Shown in pieces: positions 26,396-36,494 of a stretch of 64,000 nt of DNA. The notes under the pieces were generated by a model. The model was not told where the DNA came from, made no database searches, and saw nothing but the letters and a program-made list of their open reading frames with translations. Positions within the stretch are counted from its first letter, which is position 1. Each line of letters begins with the position of its first letter. The stretch is from contig MKYF01000033.1 of the NCBI GenBank assembly GCA_001914195.1, forward strand, positions 1 through 64,000, in the 5' to 3' direction. Both the position numbers and the translations under genes were made by a program. The stretch comes from Streptococcus mitis (GTDB lineage: Bacteria; Bacillota; Bacilli; Lactobacillales; Streptococcaceae).

Positions 26396-26782
26396 CTAGT
26401 CCTCCACTTTTTGGATGCACCAAGAAATCAAGCTCTCAAGACGTTCCAGATTTTCAGTCATATGAAGATAGCCCATGACTGCTTCAAAACCTGTAGACAT
26501 ACGGTAAGTCACCACATCGGCATTTTTAGCCTTTGTGTGGCTATTAGTATTGCGACCACGTTTGTAGATTTCTTCTTCTTTTTCCGTTAAGACCCGCTCA
26601 TCTAACATAAGGGAAATCAAGCGAGCCTGAGCTTTGGCTGACACATACTTGGTCGCCTCTTGATGGAGTTTATTGGGTTTGGTCATGCCTTTGAGGATGA
26701 GGTGACGACGTATATACATAGAATACACCGCATCTCCTTCAAAGGCTAGCGCAATCCCGTTAATGAGATTGACATCAATCAC
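26396..26782 (-). CDS. mrnC: Mini-ribonuclease III
   Basis: A compact RNase III-like enzyme lacking the double-stranded-RNA-binding domain that matures 23S rRNA ends. The 128-aa product has the motif ALAFEGDAVYSMYIRRHL with catalytic Asp17. It overlaps the end of cysS by 8 bp, the usual arrangement in Firmicutes. Confidence 0.92.
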   Translation of the reverse strand: MIDVNLINGIALAFEGDAVYSMYIRRHLILKGMTKPNKLHQEATKYVSAKAQARLISLMLDERVLTEKEEEIYKRGRNTNSHTKAKNADVVTYRMSTGFEAVMGYLHMTENLERLESLISWCIQKVED

Positions 26783-28118
26783 GAGTCCACCTCACTCCAT
26801 CTTTTGTATCCAGTAGTTTAATGCCTTGAGCAGCCAGTTGATCACGAATCTGGTCAGCTGTCGCAAAGTCACGATTGGCACGCGCTTCTTGGCGTTTTTG
26901 GATTAAGGCTTCAATCTCTGCATCCAATACTTCTTCAATAAAGACAATCCCAAAGACTTCCAACATATCTGCAAGAGCTTGCTTGACAGCTGCATCATAG
27001 TTGCCTGAATTGATCCATTTGGCCATTTCAAAGACAACTGTGATACCGTTAGCAGCGTTAAAATCTTCATCCATAGCCGCTACAAACTTATCTTTAAAGG
27101 CTTGTAACTCTTGGGCATCTACAGTTCCCGTAAATGGTTGTTCGTAAGTATTTTTGAGATACTTGAGATTGGTCTCGGCATCGCGAACTGCTTTTTCCGT
27201 AAAATTGATTGGCTTGCGGTAGTGTTGGGTCGCAAAGAAGAAACGAAGCACTTGCCCATCGAGGGTTTTAAGGGCATCATGCACAGTGATAAAGTTACCC
27301 AAGGACTTGGACATCTTGACATTGTCAATATTGACAAAGCCATTGTGCATCCAATAGTTGGCAAAGGTCTTGCCTGTTTTGGCTTCTGACTGGGCAATCT
27401 CGTTGGTGTGGTGTGGAAACTCAAGGTCAGCTCCACCGCCGTGGATATCAATGGTATCACCTAAAATCTCTGTCGACATGACTGAACATTCGATGTGCCA
27501 GCCCGGACGACCAGGACCCCAAGGACTATCCCAAGAAATCTCGCCTGATTTAGCAGATTTCCATAGGGCAAAGTCCACAGGATTTTCCTTACGAGTCGTT
27601 TCTTCATCAGTACGACCTGAAGCACCTAGCTCCAAATCTTCCAAGGTTTTGTTAGCCAACTTGGCATAGTTGTGAGATTTTTCCACACGGAAATAGACAT
27701 CTCCGTGACTCTCGTAGGCAAAGCCTTTTTCAATCAAGTCTTCCACAAAGCGGATGATGTCAGCCATAAACTCCACCACACGCGGATGGCGGGTCGCAGG
27801 TTTGACGCCCAAGGCTGTCACATCCTCACGAAAGGCAACGATGTACTTGTCCGCAACCTCCTGAGGCGTGATGCCCTCTTCCTTGGCACGGTTGATAATC
27901 TTATCATCCACGTCCGTAAAATTGGAAATATAGGCAACCTCATAACCACGATACTCAAAATATCGACGAACCGTATCAAAAGCCACTGTTGAGCGGGCAT
28001 TCCCCACGTGGATATAGTTGTACACGGTTGGCCCACAAACATACATCTTGACTTTGCCGTCCTCAATCGGGACAAATTCTCGCAAATCACGAGATATGGT
28101 GTCGTAAATTTTAATCAT
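26775..28118 (-). CDS. cysS: Cysteinyl-tRNA synthetase
   Basis: This class-I synthetase charges tRNA-Cys. The 447-aa protein has the HIGH-type motif as HVGN (37-40), the zinc ligand Cys28 and the KMSKS loop in NVKMSKSLGNF. I placed the start at 28118 (MIKIYDTISR), which gives the family length; ten further upstream codons are unlikely. It forms a cluster with pnp, cysE, the GNAT gene and mrnC, all leftward. Confidence 0.96.
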   Translation of the reverse strand: MIKIYDTISRDLREFVPIEDGKVKMYVCGPTVYNYIHVGNARSTVAFDTVRRYFEYRGYEVAYISNFTDVDDKIINRAKEEGITPQEVADKYIVAFREDVTALGVKPATRHPRVVEFMADIIRFVEDLIEKGFAYESHGDVYFRVEKSHNYAKLANKTLEDLELGASGRTDEETTRKENPVDFALWKSAKSGEISWDSPWGPGRPGWHIECSVMSTEILGDTIDIHGGGADLEFPHHTNEIAQSEAKTGKTFANYWMHNGFVNIDNVKMSKSLGNFITVHDALKTLDGQVLRFFFATQHYRKPINFTEKAVRDAETNLKYLKNTYEQPFTGTVDAQELQAFKDKFVAAMDEDFNAANGITVVFEMAKWINSGNYDAAVKQALADMLEVFGIVFIEEVLDAEIEALIQKRQEARANRDFATADQIRDQLAAQGIKLLDTKDGVRWTRD

Positions 28119-28200
28119 AAAATAATAGTCAGGAAAGCCAAAATCCAAGAACAGTTAATTTCATCACTAAGAGTTCAATTGAATTTCAGTCCGAATGTCT

Positions 28201-29085
28201 CTACACTTCGGAATCCCTTGCTCCTTTCTCATTCAGATAAACCACCTGAGTCTGTTTGACAAAGCCAATTTTTTCATACAAGCGCTTGGCACCTACATTG
28301 CTATCTTCCACTGCAATCTGAAATTCCTTGTCATTTTGCTCAATTAGTTGGTTGACAAGGGATTTTGCTAAGTAACTTCCATAGCCTTTCCCACGTTCAG
28401 GTTCAGATATTGCTAACCCGTAGAAGTAATTCGTATTAGTCGATAAATCAACCGTGCAAGTTCCAATAACCTGACCGTCTTTTAATAAAATATATAAGCG
28501 ACTTTCTGGATCCTTCAGAGCTTCAGCGACATATCTATCCACAACTTCTCTAGATTCATGTTCCTCTGAAAATGCCTGAAATTTTAACTGACTAATTTGC
28601 TCCTGAAACGAGCTATCTGCTAACAAAACTTCAAGATTGGAAACAGTTGCTAACGGATAAGGTCTTCTATCCTTACCCAACCAAGTTTCTGTATCCTCGT
28701 CCTCGACCAATCCCCAGTTGCTGACAAAATCAGGATGACGGTCTAGAAAAACACGCTCTGTCTGAAAAGTAACTGAACGAATAGGGAAAGAAGCCGTTTC
28801 TTTCTCAAAACTAGTAAACAATGCACGTGCAATTCCCTGACGGCGATGATCTGGATGAACCAGTATCGTCACTTCTACATCTTGGTCATCTGCATAGACA
28901 GTTAATAAACCAACAAGTTCGCCTTTTTCATAATAAAGGAAAAAGGCGGGCATGTTTGGGTCAAAATTAAGCATGTTAGAAAGATAGGGATCACGATAGG
29001 TACCGTCATAGTTTTGGCAACAGTTAATTAGTTTTTTCGCCTCAGATAACTCCTTTTGGCTTAACTTGTTTCTTGCTTGAATCAT
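28201..29085 (-). CDS. Tandem-GNAT acetyltransferase
   Basis: The 294-aa protein contains two GNAT folds. The first has the acetyl-CoA motif HPDHRRQGIARALF (about residues 77-90). The second has ISEPERGKGYGSYL and a terminal YEKIGF block. Acceptor unknown. It lies 11 bp after cysE and 82 bp before cysS. Confidence 0.85.
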   Translation of the reverse strand: MIQARNKLSQKELSEAKKLINCCQNYDGTYRDPYLSNMLNFDPNMPAFFLYYEKGELVGLLTVYADDQDVEVTILVHPDHRRQGIARALFTSFEKETASFPIRSVTFQTERVFLDRHPDFVSNWGLVEDEDTETWLGKDRRPYPLATVSNLEVLLADSSFQEQISQLKFQAFSEEHESREVVDRYVAEALKDPESRLYILLKDGQVIGTCTVDLSTNTNYFYGLAISEPERGKGYGSYLAKSLVNQLIEQNDKEFQIAVEDSNVGAKRLYEKIGFVKQTQVVYLNEKGARDSEV

Positions 29086-29096
29086 ATAGGTAACCT

Positions 29097-29714
29097 TTAC
29101 AAACCAGACGATCTGTGGCTGGCTTCTTTAGCCTGCTCGAGTTTATTGACATAGTACTCTCGTTTTTCTTCAACTTCGTGAATGACCGGCTCGTCTTTTT
29201 TACCATGAAGACGAACAATCTTGGCAGGAATACCGACAACTGTCACATCACTAGGTACATCTGCCACGACAACAGCTGCAGCACCGACCTTGGCATTTTC
29301 ACCGATTTCCACCGGCCCGATAACTTGGGCATGGGCTGATATGAGCGCTCCCTTGCGGACGGTCGGATGGCGTTTACCAACATCCTTACCAGTCCCACCA
29401 AGAGTCACTCCGTGATAAAGGAGAACACCTTTTTCAACGATCGCTGTTTCCCCAATCACCAAGCCTGAACCGTGGTCGATAAAGACACCTGAATCAATCT
29501 GGGCACCTGGATGAATCTCAATCTGCGTCCAAAAGCGCCAAAACTGGCTGTGCATTCGAGCCAGGAGTTTGAAGCCATGCTTCCAGAGAAAATGGGAGAG
29601 ACGGTGGGCCGCCAAGGCCTTGACACCTGGATAAGTCAGCAAAACCTCCAAAGTGGTGCGGGCCGCTGGATCATTTTCTTTTACGATATCAATGGTTTCG
29701 CGCCACCATCCCAT
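29097..29714 (-). CDS. cysE: Serine O-acetyltransferase
   Basis: CysE makes O-acetylserine from serine and acetyl-CoA, the first step of cysteine synthesis. The 205-aa protein has an N-terminal helical region (MGWWRETIDIVKEND) and a left-handed beta-helix of hexapeptide repeats with DHGSGLVIGETAIV and GVTLGGTGKDVGKRHP. It lies between pnp and the GNAT gene, upstream of cysS, linking cysteine synthesis to its tRNA charging. Confidence 0.95.
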   Translation of the reverse strand: MGWWRETIDIVKENDPAARTTLEVLLTYPGVKALAAHRLSHFLWKHGFKLLARMHSQFWRFWTQIEIHPGAQIDSGVFIDHGSGLVIGETAIVEKGVLLYHGVTLGGTGKDVGKRHPTVRKGALISAHAQVIGPVEIGENAKVGAAAVVVADVPSDVTVVGIPAKIVRLHGKKDEPVIHEVEEKREYYVNKLEQAKEASHRSSGL

Positions 29715-29729
29715 ACATTTCTCCTTTTC

Positions 29730-31943
29730 TTATTCTGAATCTTTTGGTGTTTCTGTAAATTCTTTCTTAGGTTTGTGGTCCTTATGATGACGTGGGCGGT
29801 GAGGACGCTCAGACTTCTCGCCTTTTTCCTCATGCTCAGGTTTTGGTGGACGAGGAAGAAGAGCCTTCATAGAAGCATCGATACGACCTTTTTCATCAAT
29901 CTTAATCACCTTAACATCAACTTCATCACCGATTTCTACCAAGTCCTCTACACGGTTAGTACGAGTCCAAGCCATTTCTGAAATGTGAACGAGGGCGTCT
30001 GTCTTGTCAAAGAGGTTGACAAAGGCACCAAATTTCTCAATACGAACAACCTTAGCATGGTAGACTTCGTCCACCTTAGCTTCACGAACCAAACCAGCAA
30101 TGATTTCTTTGGCACGGTTAATAGCATCTTGGTCGCTAGAGTAGATAGACACATTTCCTTCTTCGTCGATATCAATCTTAACGCCTGTTTCAGCGATAAT
30201 CTTGTCGATGGTTTCTCCACCCTTACCGATGACAATCTTGATCTTGTCTACATCGATCTTGATAGTATCAATTTTCGGAGCAGTTGGAGCCAATTCTGGA
30301 CGAACTTCTGGAATAGTCGCTTCGATCACATCAAGAATTTCAAAACGCGCTTTCTTGGCTTGGGCAAGGGCTTCTGTCAAGATTTCTGCAGTAATCCCTT
30401 GAATCTTGATATCCATTTGTAGGGCTGTAATCCCGTCACGAGTTCCTGCAACCTTGAAGTCCATGTCTCCAAAGTGGTCTTCCAAACCTTGGATATCTGT
30501 CAAGACAGTATAGTTGTTTCCATCTGAGATAAGTCCCATGGCAATACCAGCTACTGGCGCCTTGATTGGCACACCACCAGCCATAAGGGCAAGCGTTCCC
30601 GCACAGATAGAAGCCTGAGATGAAGAACCATTTGATTCCAAGACCTCAGCTACCAAGCGGATAGCATATGGGAATTCTTCCAAGCTTGGCAAGACTTGAG
30701 CAAGAGCACGCTCACCAAGAGCACCGTGACCGATTTCACGACGACCTGGCGCACCGTAACGACCAGTTTCCCCTACAGAGTATTGTGGGAAGTTATAGTG
30801 GTGCATAAAGCGTTTCTTGTATTCTGGATCCAAACCATCGATGATTTGAGTTTCTCCCATCGGAGCCAAGGTCAAGACTGAAAGGGCCTGAGTTTGCCCA
30901 CGAGTAAAGAGACCTGAACCGTGCACACGAGGAAGGAAGTCAACAACCGCATCCAAAGGACGGATTTCATCGACCTTACGACCATCAGGACGCACCTTGT
31001 CTTCTGTAATCAAACGACGCACTTCAGCGTGTTCCATTTGTTCCAAGATTTCAGCCACATCACGCATGATACGGTCAAATTCTTCGTGGTCTGCATATTT
31101 TTCTTCGTAAACGGCAGTAACTTGGTCCTTAACTGCTTGAGTTGCAGCTTCACGAGCCAATTTTTCTTCTACTTGAACCGCTTTTTGAAGGTCGCTGTTG
31201 TAGGCTGCGATGATTTCAGCTTGCAAGTCAGCATCCACATGAAGCAATTCTACTTCTGCTTTTTCCTTACCAACTGCGGCAACGATTTCTTCTTGGAAGG
31301 CAATCAATTCTTTAACTGCTTCGTGCCCTTTAAGAAGGGCTTCCAACATGATTTCTTCTGACAATTCTTTAGCACCAGACTCTACCATGTTGATGGCATG
31401 TTTGGTACCAGCTACTGTCAATTCAAGGAGAGATTGCTCTGCTTGTTCTTGACTTGGGTTGATGATGATTTGACCATCTACATAGCCCACTTGCACCCCA
31501 GCGATTGGGCCGTCAAATGGAATATCTGAAATAGAAAGCGCCAAGGATGAACCAAACATAGCTGCCATTGGTGCTGAGGCATTTTCATCATAAGAAAGAA
31601 CTGTGTTGATGACTTGTACTTCATTACGGAAACCTTCCGCAAACATAGGACGGATTGGACGGTCAATCAAACGCGCTGTCAAAGTTGCATCCGTTGAAGG
31701 ACGTCCTTCACGTTTCATAAAGCCACCAGGAAACTTCCCAGCTGCATACATTTTTTCTTCATAGTTGACTTGAAGAGGGAAGAAATCCCCAGTCGCCATC
31801 TTCTTAGACATAACGGCAGCAGTCAAGACCGTTGACTCACCATAACGAACGACAACAGAGCCATTTGCTTGCTTAGCAACCTGACCAGTCTCTACAATTA
31901 ACTCACGACCCGCAAAAGTCGTTTGAAACACTTGTTTTGTCAT
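29730..31943 (-). CDS. pnp: Polyribonucleotide nucleotidyltransferase (PNPase)
   Basis: A phosphorolytic 3'-5' exoribonuclease of the RNA degradosome. The 737-aa protein has two RNase PH domains, a KH domain ([14 protein letters not shown]) and an S1 domain, then a charged tail rich in His, Lys, Pro and Glu. The start at 31943 ([12 protein letters not shown]) follows GGGG and gives the family length; an upstream extension of 38 codons has no support. A 700-bp intergenic region with structured repeats precedes it. Confidence 0.96.
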   Translation of the reverse strand: MTKQVFQTTFAGRELIVETGQVAKQANGSVVVRYGESTVLTAAVMSKKMATGDFFPLQVNYEEKMYAAGKFPGGFMKREGRPSTDATLTARLIDRPIRPMFAEGFRNEVQVINTVLSYDENASAPMAAMFGSSLALSISDIPFDGPIAGVQVGYVDGQIIINPSQEQAEQSLLELTVAGTKHAINMVESGAKELSEEIMLEALLKGHEAVKELIAFQEEIVAAVGKEKAEVELLHVDADLQAEIIAAYNSDLQKAVQVEEKLAREAATQAVKDQVTAVYEEKYADHEEFDRIMRDVAEILEQMEHAEVRRLITEDKVRPDGRKVDEIRPLDAVVDFLPRVHGSGLFTRGQTQALSVLTLAPMGETQIIDGLDPEYKKRFMHHYNFPQYSVGETGRYGAPGRREIGHGALGERALAQVLPSLEEFPYAIRLVAEVLESNGSSSQASICAGTLALMAGGVPIKAPVAGIAMGLISDGNNYTVLTDIQGLEDHFGDMDFKVAGTRDGITALQMDIKIQGITAEILTEALAQAKKARFEILDVIEATIPEVRPELAPTAPKIDTIKIDVDKIKIVIGKGGETIDKIIAETGVKIDIDEEGNVSIYSSDQDAINRAKEIIAGLVREAKVDEVYHAKVVRIEKFGAFVNLFDKTDALVHISEMAWTRTNRVEDLVEIGDEVDVKVIKIDEKGRIDASMKALLPRPPKPEHEEKGEKSERPHRPRHHKDHKPKKEFTETPKDSE

Positions 31944-31992
31944 TTTAATCCCCTTTGGATTGATGAAATTATACGCCTTGCCTACAAAAATC

Positions 31993-32076
31993 AAGATACT
32001 AAGGGCGTCAAAAGCAAAGTAAAAATAGGAAACTGACGAAGTCTTCGATGAAGACAAGACAGTTTATCTTTTTTAC
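31993..32076. repeat. Structured repeat, copy A1
   Basis: A flank AAGATACTAAGGGCGTCAAA is followed by a nested hairpin at 32019-32076: outer GTAAAAA/TTTTTTAC, middle AAACTG/CAGTTT, inner GTCTTC-gat-GAAGAC. The flank and layout recur in the second array near 61.76 kb, and the core recurs as copy A2. Confidence 0.6.
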
Positions 32077-32119
32077 ACAGCTTTTCGGCCGGGTTCAATT
32101 ACACAAGATATTTTGGACG

Positions 32120-32203
32120 GTTCGGCTTGCCGAACATTTCTGTAGAAAAATAGGAAGGTGACGCCGCACTCGATGAGTGCTAGGAAGCTTATCTTTTTTC
32201 CTA
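32120..32203. repeat. Structured repeat, copy A2, with a preceding GTTCGG hairpin
   Basis: The core ATAGGAA..TGACG..CGATGA..TATCTTTTTT matches copy A1, but the inner stem is GCACTC-gat-GAGTGC, so both arms changed together. A separate hairpin GTTCGG/CCGAAC lies at 32120-32135. Confidence 0.6.
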
Positions 32204-32622
32204 AGAAATGAGACCAAAATTCAATTAAGTATCTTTTTGATATTTCCCTGAAATAGTGCGGACGGGAGGTAAAATTATCCAGTGGATGATTTTAGAAATC
32301 CAATGGAATTTCAATGGTAATTTTTAATTACTTCGCCTTTTCATTTCTATGCTCAGGCTAAAATAGTTTCCCGAACTATTTTATTCTCAAAAATCCCGTC
32401 TTTAGATAATAATATTGTCATCATCTAGGATACCAAGATAGCGTGAAATATCTTTTAAGTACTCACTCCGTTCGTGTTTTTTGAGACACACATTATCAGA
32501 TTTTGTTTAAAAAATAATCAACTTTAAACAAACTTCTACAACCTAAATACCCTCATCTTTGTATCAAGTACGTACAGAGTCTATTTTATCATATTTTTCT
32601 TAAAAAGTGCGGTCTTTACCAT
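32204..32622. other. Intergenic DNA upstream of pnp, no gene found
   Basis: This stretch between the A repeats and the metF terminator has no credible reading frame. It contains an AAAATAGTT/AACTATTTT hairpin near 32361-32384 and smaller inverted repeats. The pnp promoter should lie here or among the repeats, but I found no clear -35/-10 pair. Confidence 0.4.
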
Positions 32623-32668
32623 TAAAAAGGAACCATTCCCCTCACCTGAGAAGAATGGTTTGCTTTTT
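32623..32668 (-). terminator. Terminator of metE-metF
   Basis: Stem AACCATTC / GAATGGTT (32631-32660) followed on the minus strand by a T-run, directly after the metF stop codon. Confidence 0.8.
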
Positions 32669-32669
32669 A

Positions 32670-33536
32670 TTATCCTAGAGACTGATGATTAAACAAAGCA
32701 TGAGTTGCTTGGTGGATGTGTTTTGCTGTTTCAGCATTGTTCATAGTGTAAAGATGCACACCAGCAACATCCTGAGTTACCAAGTCCACGATTTGGTCCA
32801 CTGCATAGGCAAGTCCTGCTGCTCTGAGCGACTCAGGGTCATGCTCATACTTGTCTAAAATGGCTTTAAATTTGCGTGGAAGATGGATATTCTCACAAGT
32901 CTTCAAGAGGCGGAGAGCCTGATTTCGATTCAGAATTGGCATAATCCCTGCATGAATAGGAACATCAATCCCAGCCAAGATACACTTGTCTTGGAAATCA
33001 TAAAAGCGCTCATTGTCAAAGAAAAGCTGAGTTACAAGACTGGAACAGCCTGCATCCACTTTCTTCTTAAGATTTTGGATATCTGAAATCTGATTTGGTG
33101 AATCTGGATGCCCTTCTGGATAACAAGCACCAACAATATCAAAGTGAGGGGCTTGTTCCTTGATGAACTCAATTAAGTCCGTTGCATAGCGGAAATCCTT
33201 TTGTGGTTCCACATCAGGAATAATATCCCCACGAAGAGCCAAGATTTTCTGTACCCCAACCTTGTCCAAGTCAGCAATAGTTTCAGCGACCTTGTTCTTG
33301 GTCAGATAAATAGCTGGCAAGTGGGCAATAGTCGGAATCGCCAAGTCATTTTGGATAAAGTCAGCCAAACGAACCGTTGTTTCCTTAATATTAAACTTAT
33401 TATTGCTGGCAGTTACACTGATAAAGTGGGGAGCCAACTCCTGCATATCTTGAAGAGCAGAAATAATGTTATCATTACCCACGGCTGGGTTTGGAGGGAA
33501 CACTTCAAATGAGAGTGACGGTGTTTGGCGTGACAT
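32670..33536 (-). CDS. metF: Methylenetetrahydrofolate reductase
   Basis: MetF reduces 5,10-methylene-THF to 5-methyl-THF, the methyl donor used by MetE. The 288-aa protein starts MSRQTPSLSFEVFPPNP, with the FEVFPP motif near the catalytic Glu and the flavin-binding segment of the family. The start at 33536 has AAAGGAT 9 bp upstream; an ATG two codons earlier is too close to it. It follows metE and shares its regulation. Confidence 0.95.
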   Translation of the reverse strand: MSRQTPSLSFEVFPPNPAVGNDNIISALQDMQELAPHFISVTASNNKFNIKETTVRLADFIQNDLAIPTIAHLPAIYLTKNKVAETIADLDKVGVQKILALRGDIIPDVEPQKDFRYATDLIEFIKEQAPHFDIVGACYPEGHPDSPNQISDIQNLKKKVDAGCSSLVTQLFFDNERFYDFQDKCILAGIDVPIHAGIMPILNRNQALRLLKTCENIHLPRKFKAILDKYEHDPESLRAAGLAYAVDQIVDLVTQDVAGVHLYTMNNAETAKHIHQATHALFNHQSLG

Positions 33537-33637
33537 AGTCATTATCCTTTTCTAGTTGATTTTTCGTTAGCTGGATTCCTAGAATCCAAGTGAAACAGGC
33601 AGATTGACCAAACAGCACTTCTTAAGAAATCCTTATC

Positions 33638-35887
33638 TTACAATTTCTCACGCGCAGCTTTAGCTGCTTCAACAAGGCGGATCAAGCTTTCTTTTGTTTC
33701 TGGAATACCACGTGTTTTCAAACCACAGTCAGGGTTGATCCAAACTTTCTTGCTTGGCACTTTAGCAAGGATAGCTTCGATTGTATGGTCGATTTCGCCT
33801 TCATTTGGCACACGAGGTGAGTGGATATCGTAAACCCCAGGTCCCACTTCTGTTTGGAAGTTTTTCGCTTTGAGTTCGTCCAAGATTTCAAGGTTTGAAC
33901 GGCTAGCCTCAAATGAGATAACGTCCGCATCCAAGTTATCGATAGCTGGGATGATATCTGTAAATTCTGAGTAACACATGTGAGTGTGGATTTGTGTGTC
34001 TGGAGCTACTGTTGAGTGTACCAAGCGGAAGGCAGGAATTGCCCAGTCAAGGTAGTCTTCGTACCAGTCGCTACGACGAAGTGGCAATTTTTCACGAAGA
34101 GCAGCCTCGTCGATTTGGATGATTTTCACACCAGCAGCTTCAAGGTCGAGCACTTCATCCTTGATAGCAAGGGCGATTTGAAGAGTAGAATCCTTGATAG
34201 AGATGTCCTCACGTGGGAATGACCAGTTGAGAATAGTTACTGGTCCAGTCAACATACCTTTAACAGGTTTGTTTGTACGGCTTTGTGCATAGCTAGACCA
34301 TTTAACAGTGATAGGGTTAAGACGAGTGACATCACCCCAGATGATTGGTGGTTTAACTCCACGCATACCGTATGATTGTACCCAACCATTTTTAGAGAAG
34401 AGGTAACCTGACAAGTTTTGACCAAAGTACTCAACCATGTCATTACGCTCGAACTCACCGTGAACAAGGACATCAAAGTCGATATCTTCTTGCCATTTGA
34501 TCCATTCGTCAATTGTTTCAGCAAGGAAAGCGTCGTACTCTTCTTGAGACAATTCGCCTTTACGGTAAGCCAAACGTTTAGCACGAACTTCTTTTGTTTG
34601 AGGGAATGAACCGATAGTTGTTGTTGGAAGAGCTGGAAGTTTGAAAGCTTCTTCTTGGATAGCTTCACGTTCTGCAAAGGCTGGCAAACGAGTGTAGTCT
34701 GCGTCTGTCAAGCCAGCGATACGCGCACGAAGTTCAGCATTTTCACCAACACGCTCAGTCGCAAAGAGTTCTTTGTTGGCTGCAAGTGCTGCTTCACCTT
34801 GACCATTGCGGATAGCATCCAAATCACGAATCTCATCCAATTTTTCAACTGCAAAGGCAAAGTGGTTCAAGATAGCTGGTTCAAATTCTTCATTAGCAGT
34901 TGTAAATGGCACATGAAGAAGTGAGCATGAGCTTGTCAATACAATGTTTTCAGCTGGAATTTGTTCAAGAACAGCCAAGCTCTTTTCGTAGTTGTTGCGC
35001 CAGATGTTTTTACCATTGACAATACCTGCATAAAGAGTCTTATCAGCTGGGAAACCACCTTTAACCAATTCAAGAGTTTTCTTACCTTCAACGAAGTCAA
35101 GACCAATGGCATCTACTGGCAAGTTCACAAGGTCAGCGTAAACGTCACGAACGTCACCAAAGTAAGTTTGAAGCAAGACTTCAAGACCTTTTTTGTCAGC
35201 CAAAAGTTTGTTGTAGAGGTTCAAGAAGAGAGCTTTCTCTTCAGCTGTCAAGTCTTTTACAAGAGCCGCTTCATCCAATTGGATACGAGTCGCACCAAGT
35301 TCAGCCAATTTTGCAAAAACTTCTTGGTAAGCAGCCACTAAGCTGTCTACGAAGTCTTCTGCTTTCACACCTTCTTCAAAGTCTGACAATTGAAGGAAAG
35401 TGAATGGACCTACAAGAACTGGACGAGTGTTCAATCCAAGTTCTTTGGCTTCTTGGAACTCATCGAAAATCTTGTGACCTGCAAGTTTGACTTGAGTATC
35501 TTTTTCAAATTTAGGAACGATGTAGTGGTAGTTGGTGTTGAACCATTTTTTCATTGGAAGGGCGCGAACGTCCCCTTTTTCTCCTTGGTAACCACGACCC
35601 AAAGCGAAGTAGCGCTCAAGGTCAGACAAGTCCAAGTTTTGAACTGAAGCAGGTACCACGTTGAAAAGGAAAGCTGCATCTAGGAAGTTGTCATAGTGAG
35701 AAAAGTCATTTGATGGAATTTCAGTGATGCCTTTTTCTTTGACAATGTTCCAGTGTTTAGCACGCAAGTCTTTTGCGGCTGCAAGGAGTTCTTCTTCTGA
35801 GATTTCTTTTCTAAAGTATTTTTCAGTTGTAAATTTTAATTCGCGGAATTCGCCCAAACGAGGGAAACCGATGATTGTAGTTGACAT
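33638..35887 (-). CDS. metE: Cobalamin-independent methionine synthase
   Basis: MetE transfers the methyl group of 5-methyl-THF-polyglutamate to homocysteine. The 749-aa protein has two related barrel domains; zinc ligands are visible in HTHMCYSEF and [10 protein letters not shown], and the start is [13 protein letters not shown]. The ATG at 35887 follows GGAGG. A perfect palindrome resembling the streptococcal MET-box lies 80 bp upstream, consistent with regulation by a LysR-type MetR/MtaR protein. metF is downstream. Confidence 0.97.
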   Translation of the reverse strand: MSTTIIGFPRLGEFRELKFTTEKYFRKEISEEELLAAAKDLRAKHWNIVKEKGITEIPSNDFSHYDNFLDAAFLFNVVPASVQNLDLSDLERYFALGRGYQGEKGDVRALPMKKWFNTNYHYIVPKFEKDTQVKLAGHKIFDEFQEAKELGLNTRPVLVGPFTFLQLSDFEEGVKAEDFVDSLVAAYQEVFAKLAELGATRIQLDEAALVKDLTAEEKALFLNLYNKLLADKKGLEVLLQTYFGDVRDVYADLVNLPVDAIGLDFVEGKKTLELVKGGFPADKTLYAGIVNGKNIWRNNYEKSLAVLEQIPAENIVLTSSCSLLHVPFTTANEEFEPAILNHFAFAVEKLDEIRDLDAIRNGQGEAALAANKELFATERVGENAELRARIAGLTDADYTRLPAFAEREAIQEEAFKLPALPTTTIGSFPQTKEVRAKRLAYRKGELSQEEYDAFLAETIDEWIKWQEDIDFDVLVHGEFERNDMVEYFGQNLSGYLFSKNGWVQSYGMRGVKPPIIWGDVTRLNPITVKWSSYAQSRTNKPVKGMLTGPVTILNWSFPREDISIKDSTLQIALAIKDEVLDLEAAGVKIIQIDEAALREKLPLRRSDWYEDYLDWAIPAFRLVHSTVAPDTQIHTHMCYSEFTDIIPAIDNLDADVISFEASRSNLEILDELKAKNFQTEVGPGVYDIHSPRVPNEGEIDHTIEAILAKVPSKKVWINPDCGLKTRGIPETKESLIRLVEAAKAAREKL

Positions 35888-35967
35888 GATGTGTCCTCCA
35901 AAATTTGTTGTTGAAACTATCTTAACAGAAAAGAGAGCGTCTGTATAATTGTAAAAAATTAGGCTTT

Positions 35968-35988
35968 GATATAGTTTGAAACTATATC
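35968..35988. promoter_or_regulatory. MET-box (MetR/MtaR-type operator) of metE-metF
   Basis: A perfect 10+1+10 palindrome with core ATATAGTTTGAAACTATAT. The MET-box reported for Streptococcaceae is TATAGTTtnaaACTATA, as I recall it, and this site matches it fully. Confidence 0.8.
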
Positions 35989-36009
35989 TCTGTTTTAAAC
36001 AAAAGAAAA

Positions 36010-36036
36010 AGATCTGAGAAACATGCCTCAAATCCT
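36010..36036 (-). terminator. Terminator of the DUF1722/glycosylase-like pair
   Basis: Stem GATTTGAG / CTCAGATC with one mismatch; on the minus strand it is followed by a T-rich tract. Confidence 0.6.
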
Positions 36037-36131
36037 TTGTGTAGCTTGTTTTTTAACTATATTTCAGTTAGACGGTTCAAACGCGTTATTAGTAATTCTT
36101 ATAAGTGACTATGACTTGTTATTAGAAAAGA

Positions 36132-36494
36132 CTATAGGTCAATCCCCTTCTCTCGGAGATTTGCCAGACACTCCTTATAGTAGGCAGCATCGTGCTCCTT
36201 GTAAATAGGGCTCGTCAAAGTCTCCTCAGGTAAATCCTCATAAGAAGGACAAATCTTACCACGATAGTTTTTATCCAACCACTCTGGACTGACATTGTAG
36301 CCACGGCCAGTCATCTCCTCCATGATCAAGCGATGATAGGCATAGAGACGATAGGGCGAGTGGGTAAAGACATAGTCCACCGTCGCATGCTTTCTGCCCC
36401 AGCCATTGCCACGCAGGGCACAGCACTCTCGATGCTGTCCCAAGAGTTGAGGACGGGGAAGTTTTGAAATCAAAGCCTCATGCCAAAGTCTCAT
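36132..36494 (-). CDS. Pyrimidine-dimer DNA glycosylase-like protein (PF03013/TIGR02328 type)
   Basis: The 120-aa protein resembles T4 endonuclease V. The block QLLGQHRECCALRGNG with Arg-Glu matches the catalytic region (YRELPRV) of the T4 enzyme. T4 endonuclease V uses Thr2 as nucleophile, but this protein starts MRLWHEALIS, so the chemistry may differ or be absent. It overlaps the DUF1722 gene by 17 bp and is translationally coupled to it. Assignment by motif resemblance only. Confidence 0.7.
   Translation of the reverse strand: MRLWHEALISKLPRPQLLGQHRECCALRGNGWGRKHATVDYVFTHSPYRLYAYHRLIMEEMTGRGYNVSPEWLDKNYRGKICPSYEDLPEETLTSPIYKEHDAAYYKECLANLREKGIDL

Noticed and set aside
27119..27992. Several open frames of 90-115 codons antisense to cysS
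   Set aside because: They mirror the codon pattern of cysS on the other strand, have no ribosome sites and no recognisable domains.
31944..32057. 38-residue N-terminal extension of PNPase
   Set aside because: It translates part of a structured repeat; the 737-aa form has the normal start.
34961..35341. Open frames antisense to metE of up to 126 codons
   Set aside because: Shadows of the metE reading frame; no start signals and no protein-like composition.
35888..36031. 48-residue N-terminal extension of MetE
   Set aside because: The extension would cross the MET-box and promoter region; [13 protein letters not shown] after GGAGG is the standard start.
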